A stretch of DNA of 64,000 bases from Pedobacter alluvionis (GTDB taxonomy: Bacteria > Bacteroidota > Bacteroidia > Sphingobacteriales > Sphingobacteriaceae): contig NZ_RCCK01000015.1 in assembly GCF_003664035.1 (NCBI RefSeq), positions 124,001 through 188,000 of the forward strand, in the 5' to 3' direction. The first letter of the stretch is position 1. Each line of letters opens with the position of its first letter. A program made the translations under genes and the position numbers. Positions 44,684 through 53,615 of the stretch are shown here, piece by piece. The notes beneath the pieces are model-generated. The model had not been told where the DNA came from. It ran no database searches and saw only the letters and a list, made by a program, of their open reading frames with translations.

Positions 44684-46321
44684 CTACACAAACTTAAACT
44701 CATCGCCATCAAATAAGCCTTTATCGCTTAACTTTAATCGTGGGATCACCAATAAAGCCATAAAAGAAAGTGTCATGAAGGGAGCAAGTAAAGTAGAACC
44801 TAAATCTTTCGCAAACTGATCTATTAAGGTATAGCTTTCCGCAACTTTATAACCATTATGGTTGCTCATTAAGCCTGCTACCGGTAAAGCTAAAACTTCT
44901 TGTTTTCCATTCCCCAGTGCCACTACACCACCGGTTTCATTAATCACCAGATTTACGGCTTCACAGATGCTTTTATCATCTATGCCAACCGCAATAATGT
45001 TATGACTATCATGTGCAACACTTGAGGCAATTGCGCCATGTTTTAAACCAAAGTTTTTTACGAAGGATATTGCAATAGGAGCATCATGATAACGGTTTAC
45101 GACTACTATTTTCAAAACATCGTTTTCCAGATCACTAATGATATTCTGATTTAGAACTTTCGGTTTGGAAGATATTCTGTTCGTAATCAATTGCCCGTCT
45201 AACGCTTCAATAACTGGAATTTCTTTTTGTCCGGTGAATGGATAAACAAAATCTTCTTCCTTTTTCAAACTGCAATCGAAATGATTTACGGATTGGCGAT
45301 CTTCTATGTGTTTTACCCAATCTCCAACTGTTTTGCCATTTTCGGCAAGCAACAGTCCATCAATATAGGTTTGTTTAATTTTGAAGTTTTTTAGATCCTC
45401 GATTATAATAAAATCTGCCGGATCGTTATGTTGTAATGTTCCAACATCTAATTTATAGTGACGAATAGGATTGATGCAGGCAGCTTGTAGTATATTGAAA
45501 ATATCAATTCCCTTTTCTACTGCTCTTGCACAAAGCTGATTGATGTGGCTTTCTACTAAACTGTCGGGATGTTTATCATCACTGCAAAACATCATCATTT
45601 CTGGCCAATCGTTCAGCAAATGGATCAGTGCTTCAAAATTTTTTGCTGCACTTCCTTCACGGATGAGGATTTTCATGCCACGTTGCAATTTATCCAGCGC
45701 TTCTTCGGAAGTAAAACATTCGTGATCAGTAGAAATTCCAGCATCTATATATTGCTGAACCATATCACCGCGTAAACCCGGAGCATGCCCATCAACAGGT
45801 TTACCGAGCGCGTGAGCCGCAGCAATCTTTTTCAAAACCTCTTCATCTTTATAAAGTACGCCGGGGAAATTCATCATTTCGCTCAGGTATTTTATTTCCG
45901 GACGCTCTAAAAGTGATTTTACATCATCATGATCCAATTCAGCTCCTGCGGTTTCAAAAATGGTAGCAGGGACACAGCTTGGAGCGCCAAAATTGAATTT
46001 AAAAGGAACGGTATTTCCGTTTTCGATCATAAATTCAACGCCTTTCATACCACATACGTTGGCAATTTCGTGTGGATCGCTGATCGTAGAAACCGTTCCA
46101 TGAACAACCGCTAATCGTGCAAATTCACTTGGAATTAACATACTGCTTTCGATGTGCACATGGCTATCGATAAAACCTGGTGAGATAAAATGTACTCCTT
46201 CTTTCTGTTCAGAAATTTTTGAGATAGATTTTATTTTTCCATCTTCAATCTCTACCTCGCCAAAGAAAATATTCTGCTTTGTGATGTTGATGATATTCCC
46301 TTCGACTTTGAAATTGCTCAT
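44684..46321 (-). CDS. ade: Adenine deaminase
   Basis: 545 residues from the ATG at 46321; an upstream ATG at 46351 adds ten unconserved residues. Amidohydrolase motifs: SPGFIDSHVHIESSM (metal His pair), TISDPHEIANVCG, VDGHAPGL and FCSDDKHPD (metal Asp). The C-terminal half is typical of Ade. It converts adenine to hypoxanthine. Apparently monocistronic. Confidence 0.95.
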   Translation of the reverse strand: MSNFKVEGNIINITKQNIFFGEVEIEDGKIKSISKISEQKEGVHFISPGFIDSHVHIESSMLIPSEFARLAVVHGTVSTISDPHEIANVCGMKGVEFMIENGNTVPFKFNFGAPSCVPATIFETAGAELDHDDVKSLLERPEIKYLSEMMNFPGVLYKDEEVLKKIAAAHALGKPVDGHAPGLRGDMVQQYIDAGISTDHECFTSEEALDKLQRGMKILIREGSAAKNFEALIHLLNDWPEMMMFCSDDKHPDSLVESHINQLCARAVEKGIDIFNILQAACINPIRHYKLDVGTLQHNDPADFIIIEDLKNFKIKQTYIDGLLLAENGKTVGDWVKHIEDRQSVNHFDCSLKKEEDFVYPFTGQKEIPVIEALDGQLITNRISSKPKVLNQNIISDLENDVLKIVVVNRYHDAPIAISFVKNFGLKHGAIASSVAHDSHNIIAVGIDDKSICEAVNLVINETGGVVALGNGKQEVLALPVAGLMSNHNGYKVAESYTLIDQFAKDLGSTLLAPFMTLSFMALLVIPRLKLSDKGLFDGDEFKFV

Positions 46322-46337
46322 GCTGTTTATATAAATT

Positions 46338-46407
46338 AGCCACGGAAACACGGATTGGCACTGAATTAATAATTAATGTTCTCTGCGATTTCTGTGTCTC
46401 CGTGGCA
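46338..46407. repeat. Imperfect palindromic repeat between ade and the E1 gene
   Basis: GCCACGGAAACACGGA at the left pairs with TCTGTGTCTCCGTGGC at the right, with few mismatches and a loop of about 35 bases. It is a dispersed intergenic repeat of the word-repeat type. Confidence 0.6.
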
Positions 46408-46414
46408 AAGCTAT

Positions 46415-48391
46415 TTAATATTTCAATAATTTATCAATCGTTTCTGCTAATCTTGCTTTAGCCAAAAAATCTTCTTCTAATACTTTATTCATTGGAATGG
46501 CGGTATCCAAACTTGCACAGCGCATTACCGGGGCATCCAGATGCGAAAAGCAATGTTCTCCAATCCAGGCAGATAGTTCGGCGCCAAAACCATTTGTTAA
46601 CGTATCTTCATGCAAAATTAAAACCCTTCCTGTTGCTTTAACCGCTGTCCTTACAGCTTCTTTATCCCATGGTTGGAGCGTGCGCAGATCAATTAAGGTT
46701 GCCTCACTTTCTGGATATTGCTTCAGGTAATCTAACGCCCAGTGTACACCTAATCCATAGGTAATGATCGCAAACTTGCTTCCTTCGGCAAGTGTGACTG
46801 CTTTACCGATTTCTGTAGTGTAATAGCCATCCGGAACAGGAGCTGTTAAACTTCGGTAGAGGTATTTATGCTCAAAATATAATACAGGATTTGGATCTTC
46901 AATCGCCGCCAATAGCAAACCTTTTGCATCTTCAGGGAAAGCCGGATAAACGATTTTAAGTCCGGGGGTTTTCGTAAACCAGGCTTCATTACTTTGCGAG
47001 TGGAATGGCCCGGCACCCGTACCTGCACCTGTAGGCATACGCACCACTACATCAGCCTTTTCGCCCCAACGGTAATGCGTTTTGGCCAGGTTGTTTACAA
47101 TCTGATTAAAGCCTACCGTCACAAAATCTGCAAATTGCATCTCTACCACAGCTTTATAACCATTTATGGATAGGCCCAAGCCTGCACCCACGATGGCTGA
47201 TTCGCAAATAGGCGTATTACGCACTCTGCCTTTGCCATATTTAGCGGTAAAGCCATCTGTAATTTTAAAAGCCCCGCCATAATCGGCAATATCCTGCCCC
47301 ATTAAAACCAGGTTAGGATACTTTTGCATGGCTAAATCAAGTGCATCGCTGATGGTATCTAAATATCGTTTTTCGGTTGAAGATTCATTGGCTTGAGTAA
47401 CCTGTTGCGTATAAGGGAAATACATATCGGCTTCCTCCTGATCTGCATTAGCCTCTGGTTCAGCTTCATTAAATGCTTCTTCAACTTCCAGTTCAATATC
47501 TCTTTTAATTTGAATTTTAATGTCGATAATCGTATCAGAAGTTAAAATACCCTGCTCAATTAAATAGGTTTCGTAATTACTTAGCGGATCTTTCTTTTCC
47601 CACTCATCAAAAAGTTCTTGCGGAACATATTTAGTTCCGGATGCTTCTTCATGACCACGCATCCTGAAAGTTAGGCACTCTACCAAAACGGGTCTGGGAT
47701 CTTTTCTGATTTCCTTCGCCAGTTGATCAATGGTATTATAAACTTCCAAAATATTATTTCCATCTATCTGAATGCCTTCCACGCCGTAACCAATGGCTTT
47801 ATCCACCAGGTTTTTACATCTGAACTGCTCAGTTTTTGGAGTGGAAAGGCCATAACCATTATTTTCGATCAGAAAAATAACAGGCAGATTCCAAACTGCC
47901 GCAACATTTACTGCTTCGTGGAAATCGCCTTCACTGGTTGCCCCTTCTCCGGTGTAAACTAATGTGGCGTGCTGTTTGTTCGCTAAAACATTAGCCAAAG
48001 CAATGCCATCAGCCAAGGCCATCTGTGGGCCAAGGTGGGAAATCATCCCCACAATTTTATAATCTTGTGTGCCGAAATGAAAAGAGCGGTCGCGGCCTTT
48101 GGTGAAGCCGGTAATTTTGCCCTGCCATTGGGCCATTAATTTTTTTAAAGGAATATCGCGGGAGGTAAAAACGCCCAGATTGCGATGCATAGGCAAAATA
48201 TACTCGTCGCTTTGCATGGCTAAGGTGCTGCCAACCGCAATGGCTTCCTGGCCAATGCCCGAAAACCATTTGCCAATTCTACCTTGACGCAGCAGCTTGA
48301 GCATTTTGTCTTCAACCATCCGGGGGTAAAGCAATCTTTTGTATAAATTCAATAAGAATTTGTCGTCTTTATCACCTCTGTTAAATTGCAT
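46415..48391 (-). CDS. 2-oxoacid dehydrogenase E1, alpha and beta fused (branched-chain type)
   Basis: 658 residues. Residues 1-310 are the E1 alpha subunit with the thiamine-diphosphate motif GEGATSEGDFHEAVNVAA-ENNGYG (about 146-185; GEG instead of GDG). Residues about 335-658 are E1 beta (LMGQDIADYGGAFKITDGF, PICESAIVGAGLGLSI, MPTGAGTGAGPFHSQSNEAWF). The acidic linker 305-335 joins them. It decarboxylates branched-chain 2-oxoacids for the multienzyme complex; E2 and E3 are not in this window. Confidence 0.93.
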   Translation of the reverse strand: MQFNRGDKDDKFLLNLYKRLLYPRMVEDKMLKLLRQGRIGKWFSGIGQEAIAVGSTLAMQSDEYILPMHRNLGVFTSRDIPLKKLMAQWQGKITGFTKGRDRSFHFGTQDYKIVGMISHLGPQMALADGIALANVLANKQHATLVYTGEGATSEGDFHEAVNVAAVWNLPVIFLIENNGYGLSTPKTEQFRCKNLVDKAIGYGVEGIQIDGNNILEVYNTIDQLAKEIRKDPRPVLVECLTFRMRGHEEASGTKYVPQELFDEWEKKDPLSNYETYLIEQGILTSDTIIDIKIQIKRDIELEVEEAFNEAEPEANADQEEADMYFPYTQQVTQANESSTEKRYLDTISDALDLAMQKYPNLVLMGQDIADYGGAFKITDGFTAKYGKGRVRNTPICESAIVGAGLGLSINGYKAVVEMQFADFVTVGFNQIVNNLAKTHYRWGEKADVVVRMPTGAGTGAGPFHSQSNEAWFTKTPGLKIVYPAFPEDAKGLLLAAIEDPNPVLYFEHKYLYRSLTAPVPDGYYTTEIGKAVTLAEGSKFAIITYGLGVHWALDYLKQYPESEATLIDLRTLQPWDKEAVRTAVKATGRVLILHEDTLTNGFGAELSAWIGEHCFSHLDAPVMRCASLDTAIPMNKVLEEDFLAKARLAETIDKLLKY

Positions 48392-48404
48392 ATCTGGTTA
48401 TTTT

Positions 48405-48450
48405 GACTAGTGACTCTGGACTCTGGACTCAGGACTCAGGACTCCCGACT
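48405..48450 (-). repeat. GACTCTG/GACTCAG heptamer array over the lutB stop
   Basis: GACTAGT, two GACTCTG, two GACTCAG, one GACTCCC and a final GACT in 7-base register. The lutB stop codon (TGA on the minus strand) and its last codons are made of these units. Confidence 0.85.
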
Positions 48451-49836
48451 TTTCTTCAGCTCTTCCCACTGTTTAGCAAAAGATTTATCGGCAACTTTAG
48501 GCATCTCCCGGTATTTGCCCCAGCTTTTTTTGAAAAAACTTTTGAGCATAAAGTTTTTAAACTTTCCACCGAAGAAATCCATCCATTTGCGTTTTTGCAT
48601 CATTTTGCTGAACATGCTCCAGCCAATTTCTTCTTTTTTGCCATTTTCGTGACCTGCAGCGGCATCTCTACGGTTAAGTAAGAGCATTTTATGAATATCG
48701 ATTTTTACCGGGCAAACCTCCGAGCATTTACCGCAAAGACTGGAAGCATAACTTAAGTGTTTAAACTCTTCCATGCCCTTTAAATGAGGCGTAATTACCG
48801 AGCCGATTGGGCCACTATAGGTGGTGTTATAAGTATGACCGCCAATGTTTTTATAAACCGGGCAAGCATTTAAACAGGCACCACAACGGATGCAGTATAA
48901 GCCTTGTCTCTGGTCTTTTTGTGCCAATAAATTGGTGCGGCCATTATCTAATAAAATCACATACATTTCCTCAGGTCCATCCGTTTCATTTGCTTGGCGT
49001 GGACCACTTAAAATGGTATTATAAACCGTTAAGTTTTGTCCGGTTCCATGCGATGCCAGTAAAGGCCAGAACAGATCAAGATCTGCCATAGAAGGAATTA
49101 CCTTTTCGATACCTACGATAGCAATGTGGATTTTAGGAAAAGTAGTACTTAAACGTGCGTTACCTTCGTTTTCCGTTAAGGCGATACTTCCGGTATCGGC
49201 AATTAGGAAATTCCCGCCACTAATGCCAATATCAGCATTCAGGTATTTGTCGCGAAGTAATTCTCTTGCTTTTTGTACCAGCTGCGGAGGAGTGGCATCG
49301 ATAGGCGTGCCAAATTTATCGTGAAATAACTGCGCTATATCTGTTGCACTTAGGTGCATGGCTGGGGTAACAATATGGTATGGCGCCTGACCAAGCAATT
49401 GAACAATATACTCACCCAGATCACTTTCTAAAGATTCGATGTTGTTCTTTTCCAGGAAATCGTTTAGATGGATTTCCTCGGTGGTCATCGATTTTGATTT
49501 GATAACTGTTTTGCCGTTGTTTCTTTTGATGATATTGAGGATTTCCTGTTGGGCTTCTTCAGCATCATTGGCCCAGATTACCTTACCGCCACGGCGTTGA
49601 AAATTTGATTCGAACTCGGGTAAGAACTTATCAAGATTTTCCATCACACGCCATTTAATTACATGCGCCTTTTTTTTCGAGGCTTCGAGGTTTTCGAATT
49701 TTGATAAACCGCGTTCAACTGCCGCATTGTATTTACCAATATTATAATTTATGGTTTTACGGTGCGGTAAATCGAAAGCTTTCTCATCAGACTTCTCTAA
49801 AAATTCCTCGGCAGTTTTCATCAATGGCAATTTCAT
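48436..49836 (-). CDS. lutB: LutB/LldF-type iron-sulfur lactate oxidation protein
   Basis: 466 residues. The N-terminal LUD domain (about 60-300) is followed by two 4Fe-4S motifs, CIRCGACLNACP (about 317-328) and CGKCSEVCP (about 367-375), and a helical C-terminus. LutB works with LutA and LutC in L-lactate oxidation; those genes are not adjacent here. The last codons lie inside a heptamer repeat, so the C-terminus KSRES is repeat-encoded. A second in-frame ATG five codons in is an alternative start. Confidence 0.9.
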   Translation of the reverse strand: MKLPLMKTAEEFLEKSDEKAFDLPHRKTINYNIGKYNAAVERGLSKFENLEASKKKAHVIKWRVMENLDKFLPEFESNFQRRGGKVIWANDAEEAQQEILNIIKRNNGKTVIKSKSMTTEEIHLNDFLEKNNIESLESDLGEYIVQLLGQAPYHIVTPAMHLSATDIAQLFHDKFGTPIDATPPQLVQKARELLRDKYLNADIGISGGNFLIADTGSIALTENEGNARLSTTFPKIHIAIVGIEKVIPSMADLDLFWPLLASHGTGQNLTVYNTILSGPRQANETDGPEEMYVILLDNGRTNLLAQKDQRQGLYCIRCGACLNACPVYKNIGGHTYNTTYSGPIGSVITPHLKGMEEFKHLSYASSLCGKCSEVCPVKIDIHKMLLLNRRDAAAGHENGKKEEIGWSMFSKMMQKRKWMDFFGGKFKNFMLKSFFKKSWGKYREMPKVADKSFAKQWEELKKSRES

Positions 49837-49956
49837 TATAGGGGTAACGAAGAATAGCTGCTTTTAGTTTCAGGCTACTCTGTTAAAAACCAAAGATAGG
49901 AAACCCTGTTGAGTTTATTTTTGGAAAATTGAAAATTGACTATCAGGCAATTATTT

Positions 49957-50169
49957 TTATTGCATATAATCCTTGAAATCATCCAATGGTGCATTAAAAT
50001 CATCACTCATCTTCCCCTTAAGTAAACCGAGTTTTCTGGGGCTATTTTCCTCATCTTTTTTATTTACTTTCTTTTGTAAAATAAAATCAATAAAGTCTTC
50101 TACCTCTTGCTGGTACGCAACAGGGATCATTTTAATTTTTTTTAAAATATTCAACTGATCCATAAACAC
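49957..50169 (-). CDS. Small DUF2281-like (antitoxin-type) protein
   Basis: 70 residues (68 from the inner ATG at 50163). An N-terminal helix pair LNILKKIKMIPVAYQQEVEDFIDFIL is followed by a basic/acidic tail with GLLKGKMSDDFNAPLDDFKDYM, the pattern of DUF2281/VapB-like antitoxins. No toxin gene adjoins it on either side; it appears to be an orphan antitoxin. Confidence 0.75.
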   Translation of the reverse strand: MFMDQLNILKKIKMIPVAYQQEVEDFIDFILQKKVNKKDEENSPRKLGLLKGKMSDDFNAPLDDFKDYMQ

Positions 50170-50227
50170 GCTTTTATCAAAAATAACATTTTAATCTTGA
50201 AATATAAAGTTGCAAATCACTGTGCAT

Positions 50228-50258
50228 AAAAAAAGTCCCGGTGTAAAACCGGGACCAT
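50228..50258 (-). terminator. Terminator of the M28 peptidase gene
   Basis: 7-bp GC-rich stem 50235-50241 / 50249-50255 followed on the minus strand by a run of T. It lies 13 bases after the peptidase stop. Confidence 0.92.
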
Positions 50259-50270
50259 ATATTTTAATCA

Positions 50271-51905
50271 TTATTTCTTTGGATTTCCTTTTCCGTCCAT
50301 ATCTACTGCCGGGCGTTTAGCTCTGTTAGCCAGTTCCCATGCAGTAAAGTAGGTTAGCTTTGCTCTTTTAGCCAAAAGTGGGAAGTTAATTTTGCTTACT
50401 TCATCACCAGGTTTGTGGTAGTCTTGTTGTAACATGCCATCATAATAGAAGATGATCGGAATGCCTAATTTAGCAAAGTTATAATGATCTGAACGGTAAT
50501 AGATCTGCTCAGGGTCTTTTGGATCATCATATTTATAATCCAGTTTCATTTTTGTATAAGTCGCATTAACCTGCTCGCTTAAATTAGCCAGATCGCTGCT
50601 TAACATTCTAGAACCCACTGAGTAAATGTAGTTTGCCGAATCTGGTGTACCCAAATACTCTTCACCAGTACGGCCAATCATATCGGTATTTAAATCAGCA
50701 ATGGTGTTGGCCACCGGGAAAACAGGATGCTCAGAGTACCATTCAGAACCCCAAAGGCCTTTTTCTTCTCCAACTACCGTCATAAATAAGATACTGCGTT
50801 TAGCACCCTTACCTGCTTTTTTGGCGTCGGTAAAGGCTTTTGCCATTAATAATACACCAGTAGTACCCGATCCATCGTCATCTGCCCCATTGTTTATTTT
50901 GTCTTTTGCGTTTGGATCAGTTTCTAAACCAATATGATCGTAGTGACCAGTTAAAATTAATACTTCTTTTTTAAGTACCGGATCAGAACCTTCTAAATAA
51001 CCCAAAACATTTTCACACCTAACTGATGCCTCATTTTTAGCGGCACTTGCTGAAAAAGGAACATCTACTATTTGCGAAGCAGGGGTAAGGCTTTCCGTAA
51101 TTTTCTTTTGCAAATCGACTACGGTAGTATTGGCTGATTTTAACAGATCGTTTGCCAATGCTACAGAGATTGAAATGCGCGGAATTTCATTTTGCTTCTG
51201 AGCCTCAATAGCTGCATTGGTTTTTACCATTACACGACCATTATTTTGAGCTTGTTTGCTATTTTCGGTAATTCTATCAACACTTGGATCGATCAGGATA
51301 ATGGCTTTAACATTATTCTCTGCGAAATATTTTGCTCTTCCTTCCAACATAGCGCGGTAAGCTGCCCTGTCAATTCTGGTACCTGGTTTAATAGTCGGAT
51401 CGCCGCCGTTAAACATCATGACTACTTTGCCTTTAATATCAGTTCCGGCAAAATCGTTGTAATTGTCTTTTTTGATTCCGTAACCAATAAATACAATCTG
51501 ATCGGTAGAAAAAGTGAAACCCTTATCGCTGATTAAGCTTGGTAAAACGATATAATCCTTCTGGTATTCTTTCGGCTGACCGTTAACCGTTACATGGCTC
51601 TCTTTTAGCGTAACATTAACAAGGTCGATCTTTTGGAAATAGCTGCCATTTACAGGTGCTTTTAGGCCTAAAGATTTGAAATAGTCCCGGATATAATCTG
51701 CTGCCATCCAGGCACCTTTAGTACCTGTTTCGCGGCCTTCATATTCATCAGAAGCCAATACAGAAAGGTGTTTGTAAGCATTTTCCGGACTAATCGCCTT
51801 GCTGAATTTTATGGCATCCTTATTCGGTATAAGGGGCTTTATTTGGCTAAAGCAACTTGCGGAAACAAGTGATACCAAACCAAGGGTTAAAAACTTTTTG
51901 TTCAT
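50271..51905 (-). CDS. Exported M28-family metallopeptidase
   Basis: 544 residues. The signal peptide ends near SASCFSQ, with a possible lipid Cys in SVSASC. A PA-like insert (about 110-235) precedes the zinc peptidase core: GHYDHIGL (about 322-329), NNGADDDGSGTTG, VGEEKGLWGSEWYSEHP, DLNTDMIGR and a distal His in YRSDHYNFA. Such enzymes are periplasmic or surface aminopeptidases. Likely monocistronic. Confidence 0.92.
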   Translation of the reverse strand: MNKKFLTLGLVSLVSASCFSQIKPLIPNKDAIKFSKAISPENAYKHLSVLASDEYEGRETGTKGAWMAADYIRDYFKSLGLKAPVNGSYFQKIDLVNVTLKESHVTVNGQPKEYQKDYIVLPSLISDKGFTFSTDQIVFIGYGIKKDNYNDFAGTDIKGKVVMMFNGGDPTIKPGTRIDRAAYRAMLEGRAKYFAENNVKAIILIDPSVDRITENSKQAQNNGRVMVKTNAAIEAQKQNEIPRISISVALANDLLKSANTTVVDLQKKITESLTPASQIVDVPFSASAAKNEASVRCENVLGYLEGSDPVLKKEVLILTGHYDHIGLETDPNAKDKINNGADDDGSGTTGVLLMAKAFTDAKKAGKGAKRSILFMTVVGEEKGLWGSEWYSEHPVFPVANTIADLNTDMIGRTGEEYLGTPDSANYIYSVGSRMLSSDLANLSEQVNATYTKMKLDYKYDDPKDPEQIYYRSDHYNFAKLGIPIIFYYDGMLQQDYHKPGDEVSKINFPLLAKRAKLTYFTAWELANRAKRPAVDMDGKGNPKK

Positions 51906-51932
51906 TATGATAATAGTTAGTTGAGTTTGTTG

Positions 51933-52370
51933 TTAACACGAAATTTTTTCAACCCTGTTCTGATGGCGACCGCCTTCAAATTCAGTGGCTAAAAAAGTTG
52001 TCGTTATTTCTTTTGCCAGTTCTTCTGAAACAAACCTTGCTGGAATACACAACACATTGGCATTATTATGCTTGCGTACCAAAGAGGCAACTTCATTTTC
52101 CCAGCATAAACCTGCTCTGATATGCTGATGTTTGTTCGCGGTGATGGCTACACCGTTTGCCGATCCACAAAGTAAAATACCATAGGTAAATTCTCCACTT
52201 TCAACAGCGCTGGCAACAGGATGTGCAAAATCAGGATAATCAACAGAATTTTCTGAGTAAGTACCAAAATCTTTTACTTCGTAATCCTGTAAAAAATCTT
52301 TTAATATTTCTTTGTATTCAAACCCAGCGTGATCCGCTCCAATAGCAATTTTAATTTTTGTATCAGACAT
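51933..52370 (-). CDS. rpiB: Ribose-5-phosphate isomerase B
   Basis: 145 residues from the ATG at 52370; an upstream TTG is less likely. IGADHAGFEYK at the N-terminus and GILLCGSANGVAITANKHQHIRAGLC carry the active-site Cys and phosphate site, with the C-terminal ATEFEGGRHQNRV typical of RpiB. It interconverts ribose- and ribulose-5-phosphate. Confidence 0.95.
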   Translation of the reverse strand: MSDTKIKIAIGADHAGFEYKEILKDFLQDYEVKDFGTYSENSVDYPDFAHPVASAVESGEFTYGILLCGSANGVAITANKHQHIRAGLCWENEVASLVRKHNNANVLCIPARFVSEELAKEITTTFLATEFEGGRHQNRVEKISC

Positions 52371-52415
52371 TGTCAAATTTATGGAGAATTATAAAATCTA
52401 TTCGTAATGTTTTTG

Positions 52416-53297
52416 TTAGTTAGCGTAGAAAGCAGCATCAGCCTTTTTCTTCTTTTTTTCGATGTAGGCCGATACAAAAATACTCAGCTCATAAAGCAAG
52501 AACAATGGCGTAGCTACAATCAGCATCGTCATAATATCAGGTGTTGGCGTAACAATAGCAGCAATAATTAGAATAATAACCGCGGCATACCTTCTGCTCG
52601 ATCTCATTAGCTTTGGCGTCATCAATCCAAGTTTCGAAAGGATGAAAATAATAACGGGAAGTTCGAAGATAATACCTGTGCCTAAAGTTAAAGTTGCCAC
52701 AGATGACAGATATGAGTCGACTGTGAAGGTATTTTTGATTTCGGCACTTACGGTATAACCCGTTAAGAAGTTAACCGATAGTGGACATACTACAAAGTAT
52801 CCGAAAAAGATACCAATAATGAAAAGTACCGAAGCGAAGAATACAAATCCACTTGCTGATTTGCGCTCATTTTCGTGTAGTGCTGGCTTAATAAAACGCC
52901 AGATTTCCCATAATAAATAAGGGAAACCCACCACAATACCACACATTACACAAACATTTAATTGTAGGTTAAACTGTCCAGCCATTTCGGTATTAATAAT
53001 TTCACCATTGATCTTGGTGATGCACATATCCTTACCCAATGATGGAAAATGCTCTACCAGTTTACACATCATGCGGTAGGTCCAGAAATCTGGTTTTTTA
53101 GGGCCAAAGATTATTTTATCAAGGATTTCCTCGTTAAAATAAAAAGCGATACCCGTAAAAACGGCAATGGCAATTACGGCTCTGATTAAATGTTTACGGA
53201 GAACATCCAGGTGATCGAAGAAAGACATTTCTGCCTCTAATGTGGTGCTCTTTTGCCCGATAGCTTTTGTAAGTAGATTTTTTTTAGTGTCGCTCAT
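52416..53297 (-). CDS. tatC: Twin-arginine translocase subunit TatC
   Basis: 293 residues with six membrane segments. The family motif MSFFDHLDVLRKHLIRAV is at the N-terminus, and PYLLWEIWRFIKPALHENER lies after helix 2. The loop after helix 1 is extended (about 50-105), as in other Bacteroidota. TatC recognises twin-Arg signal peptides; tatA is not next to it. Confidence 0.95.
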   Translation of the reverse strand: MSDTKKNLLTKAIGQKSTTLEAEMSFFDHLDVLRKHLIRAVIAIAVFTGIAFYFNEEILDKIIFGPKKPDFWTYRMMCKLVEHFPSLGKDMCITKINGEIINTEMAGQFNLQLNVCVMCGIVVGFPYLLWEIWRFIKPALHENERKSASGFVFFASVLFIIGIFFGYFVVCPLSVNFLTGYTVSAEIKNTFTVDSYLSSVATLTLGTGIIFELPVIIFILSKLGLMTPKLMRSSRRYAAVIILIIAAIVTPTPDIMTMLIVATPLFLLYELSIFVSAYIEKKKKKADAAFYAN

Positions 53298-53309
53298 GTT
53301 GAAAACAAA

Positions 53310-53339
53310 AATACCATTCTATTTGAATAGAATGGTATT
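53310..53339. terminator. 14-bp inverted repeat upstream of tatC
   Basis: 53310-53323 pairs perfectly with 53326-53339. It is a likely terminator hairpin separating tatC from the region behind accC. Confidence 0.7.
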
Positions 53340-53413
53340 TACGTGTTAAATATAGAAATAGTTTATATTATTATGAGAAATGCTTTAATATATAGTGTAG
53401 ATCAATATGTTAA

Positions 53414-53521
53414 TTATTTATAATGTCCTCTTAGGGAATGAATTTTAATAATTTGCTCAGCTTCCATAACCTGATAGATAATTCTGTGCAATTTATCCTC
53501 CTTGATCACATCCCTTTCCAT
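53414..53521 (-). pseudogene. 3' remnant of a Txe/YoeB-type toxin gene
   Basis: A 35-codon frame encodes ERDVIKEDKLHRIIYQVMEA and ends EQIIKIHSLRGHYK. Its end matches the C-terminus of Txe/YoeB RelE-like toxins (NKEHRLVY...ISARGHY). The first half of the toxin and any antitoxin are missing; a stop codon precedes the ATG. It lies between tatC and accC in a 318-base gap that otherwise holds only two hairpins. Confidence 0.65.
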
Positions 53522-53562
53522 AATTCATTTACTGAAATAATTCTAAAATTTTTAATAAAGAA

Positions 53563-53594
53563 AAATCCCATTCTGTTTTACCAAAATGGGATTT
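53563..53594 (-). terminator. Terminator of the acc operon
   Basis: AAATCCCATT (53563-53572) pairs with AATGGGATTT (53585-53594). On the minus strand it lies 22 bases after the accC stop and is followed by T-rich DNA. Confidence 0.85.
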
Positions 53595-53615
53595 AAATTT
53601 TTATAATCGTTTATA

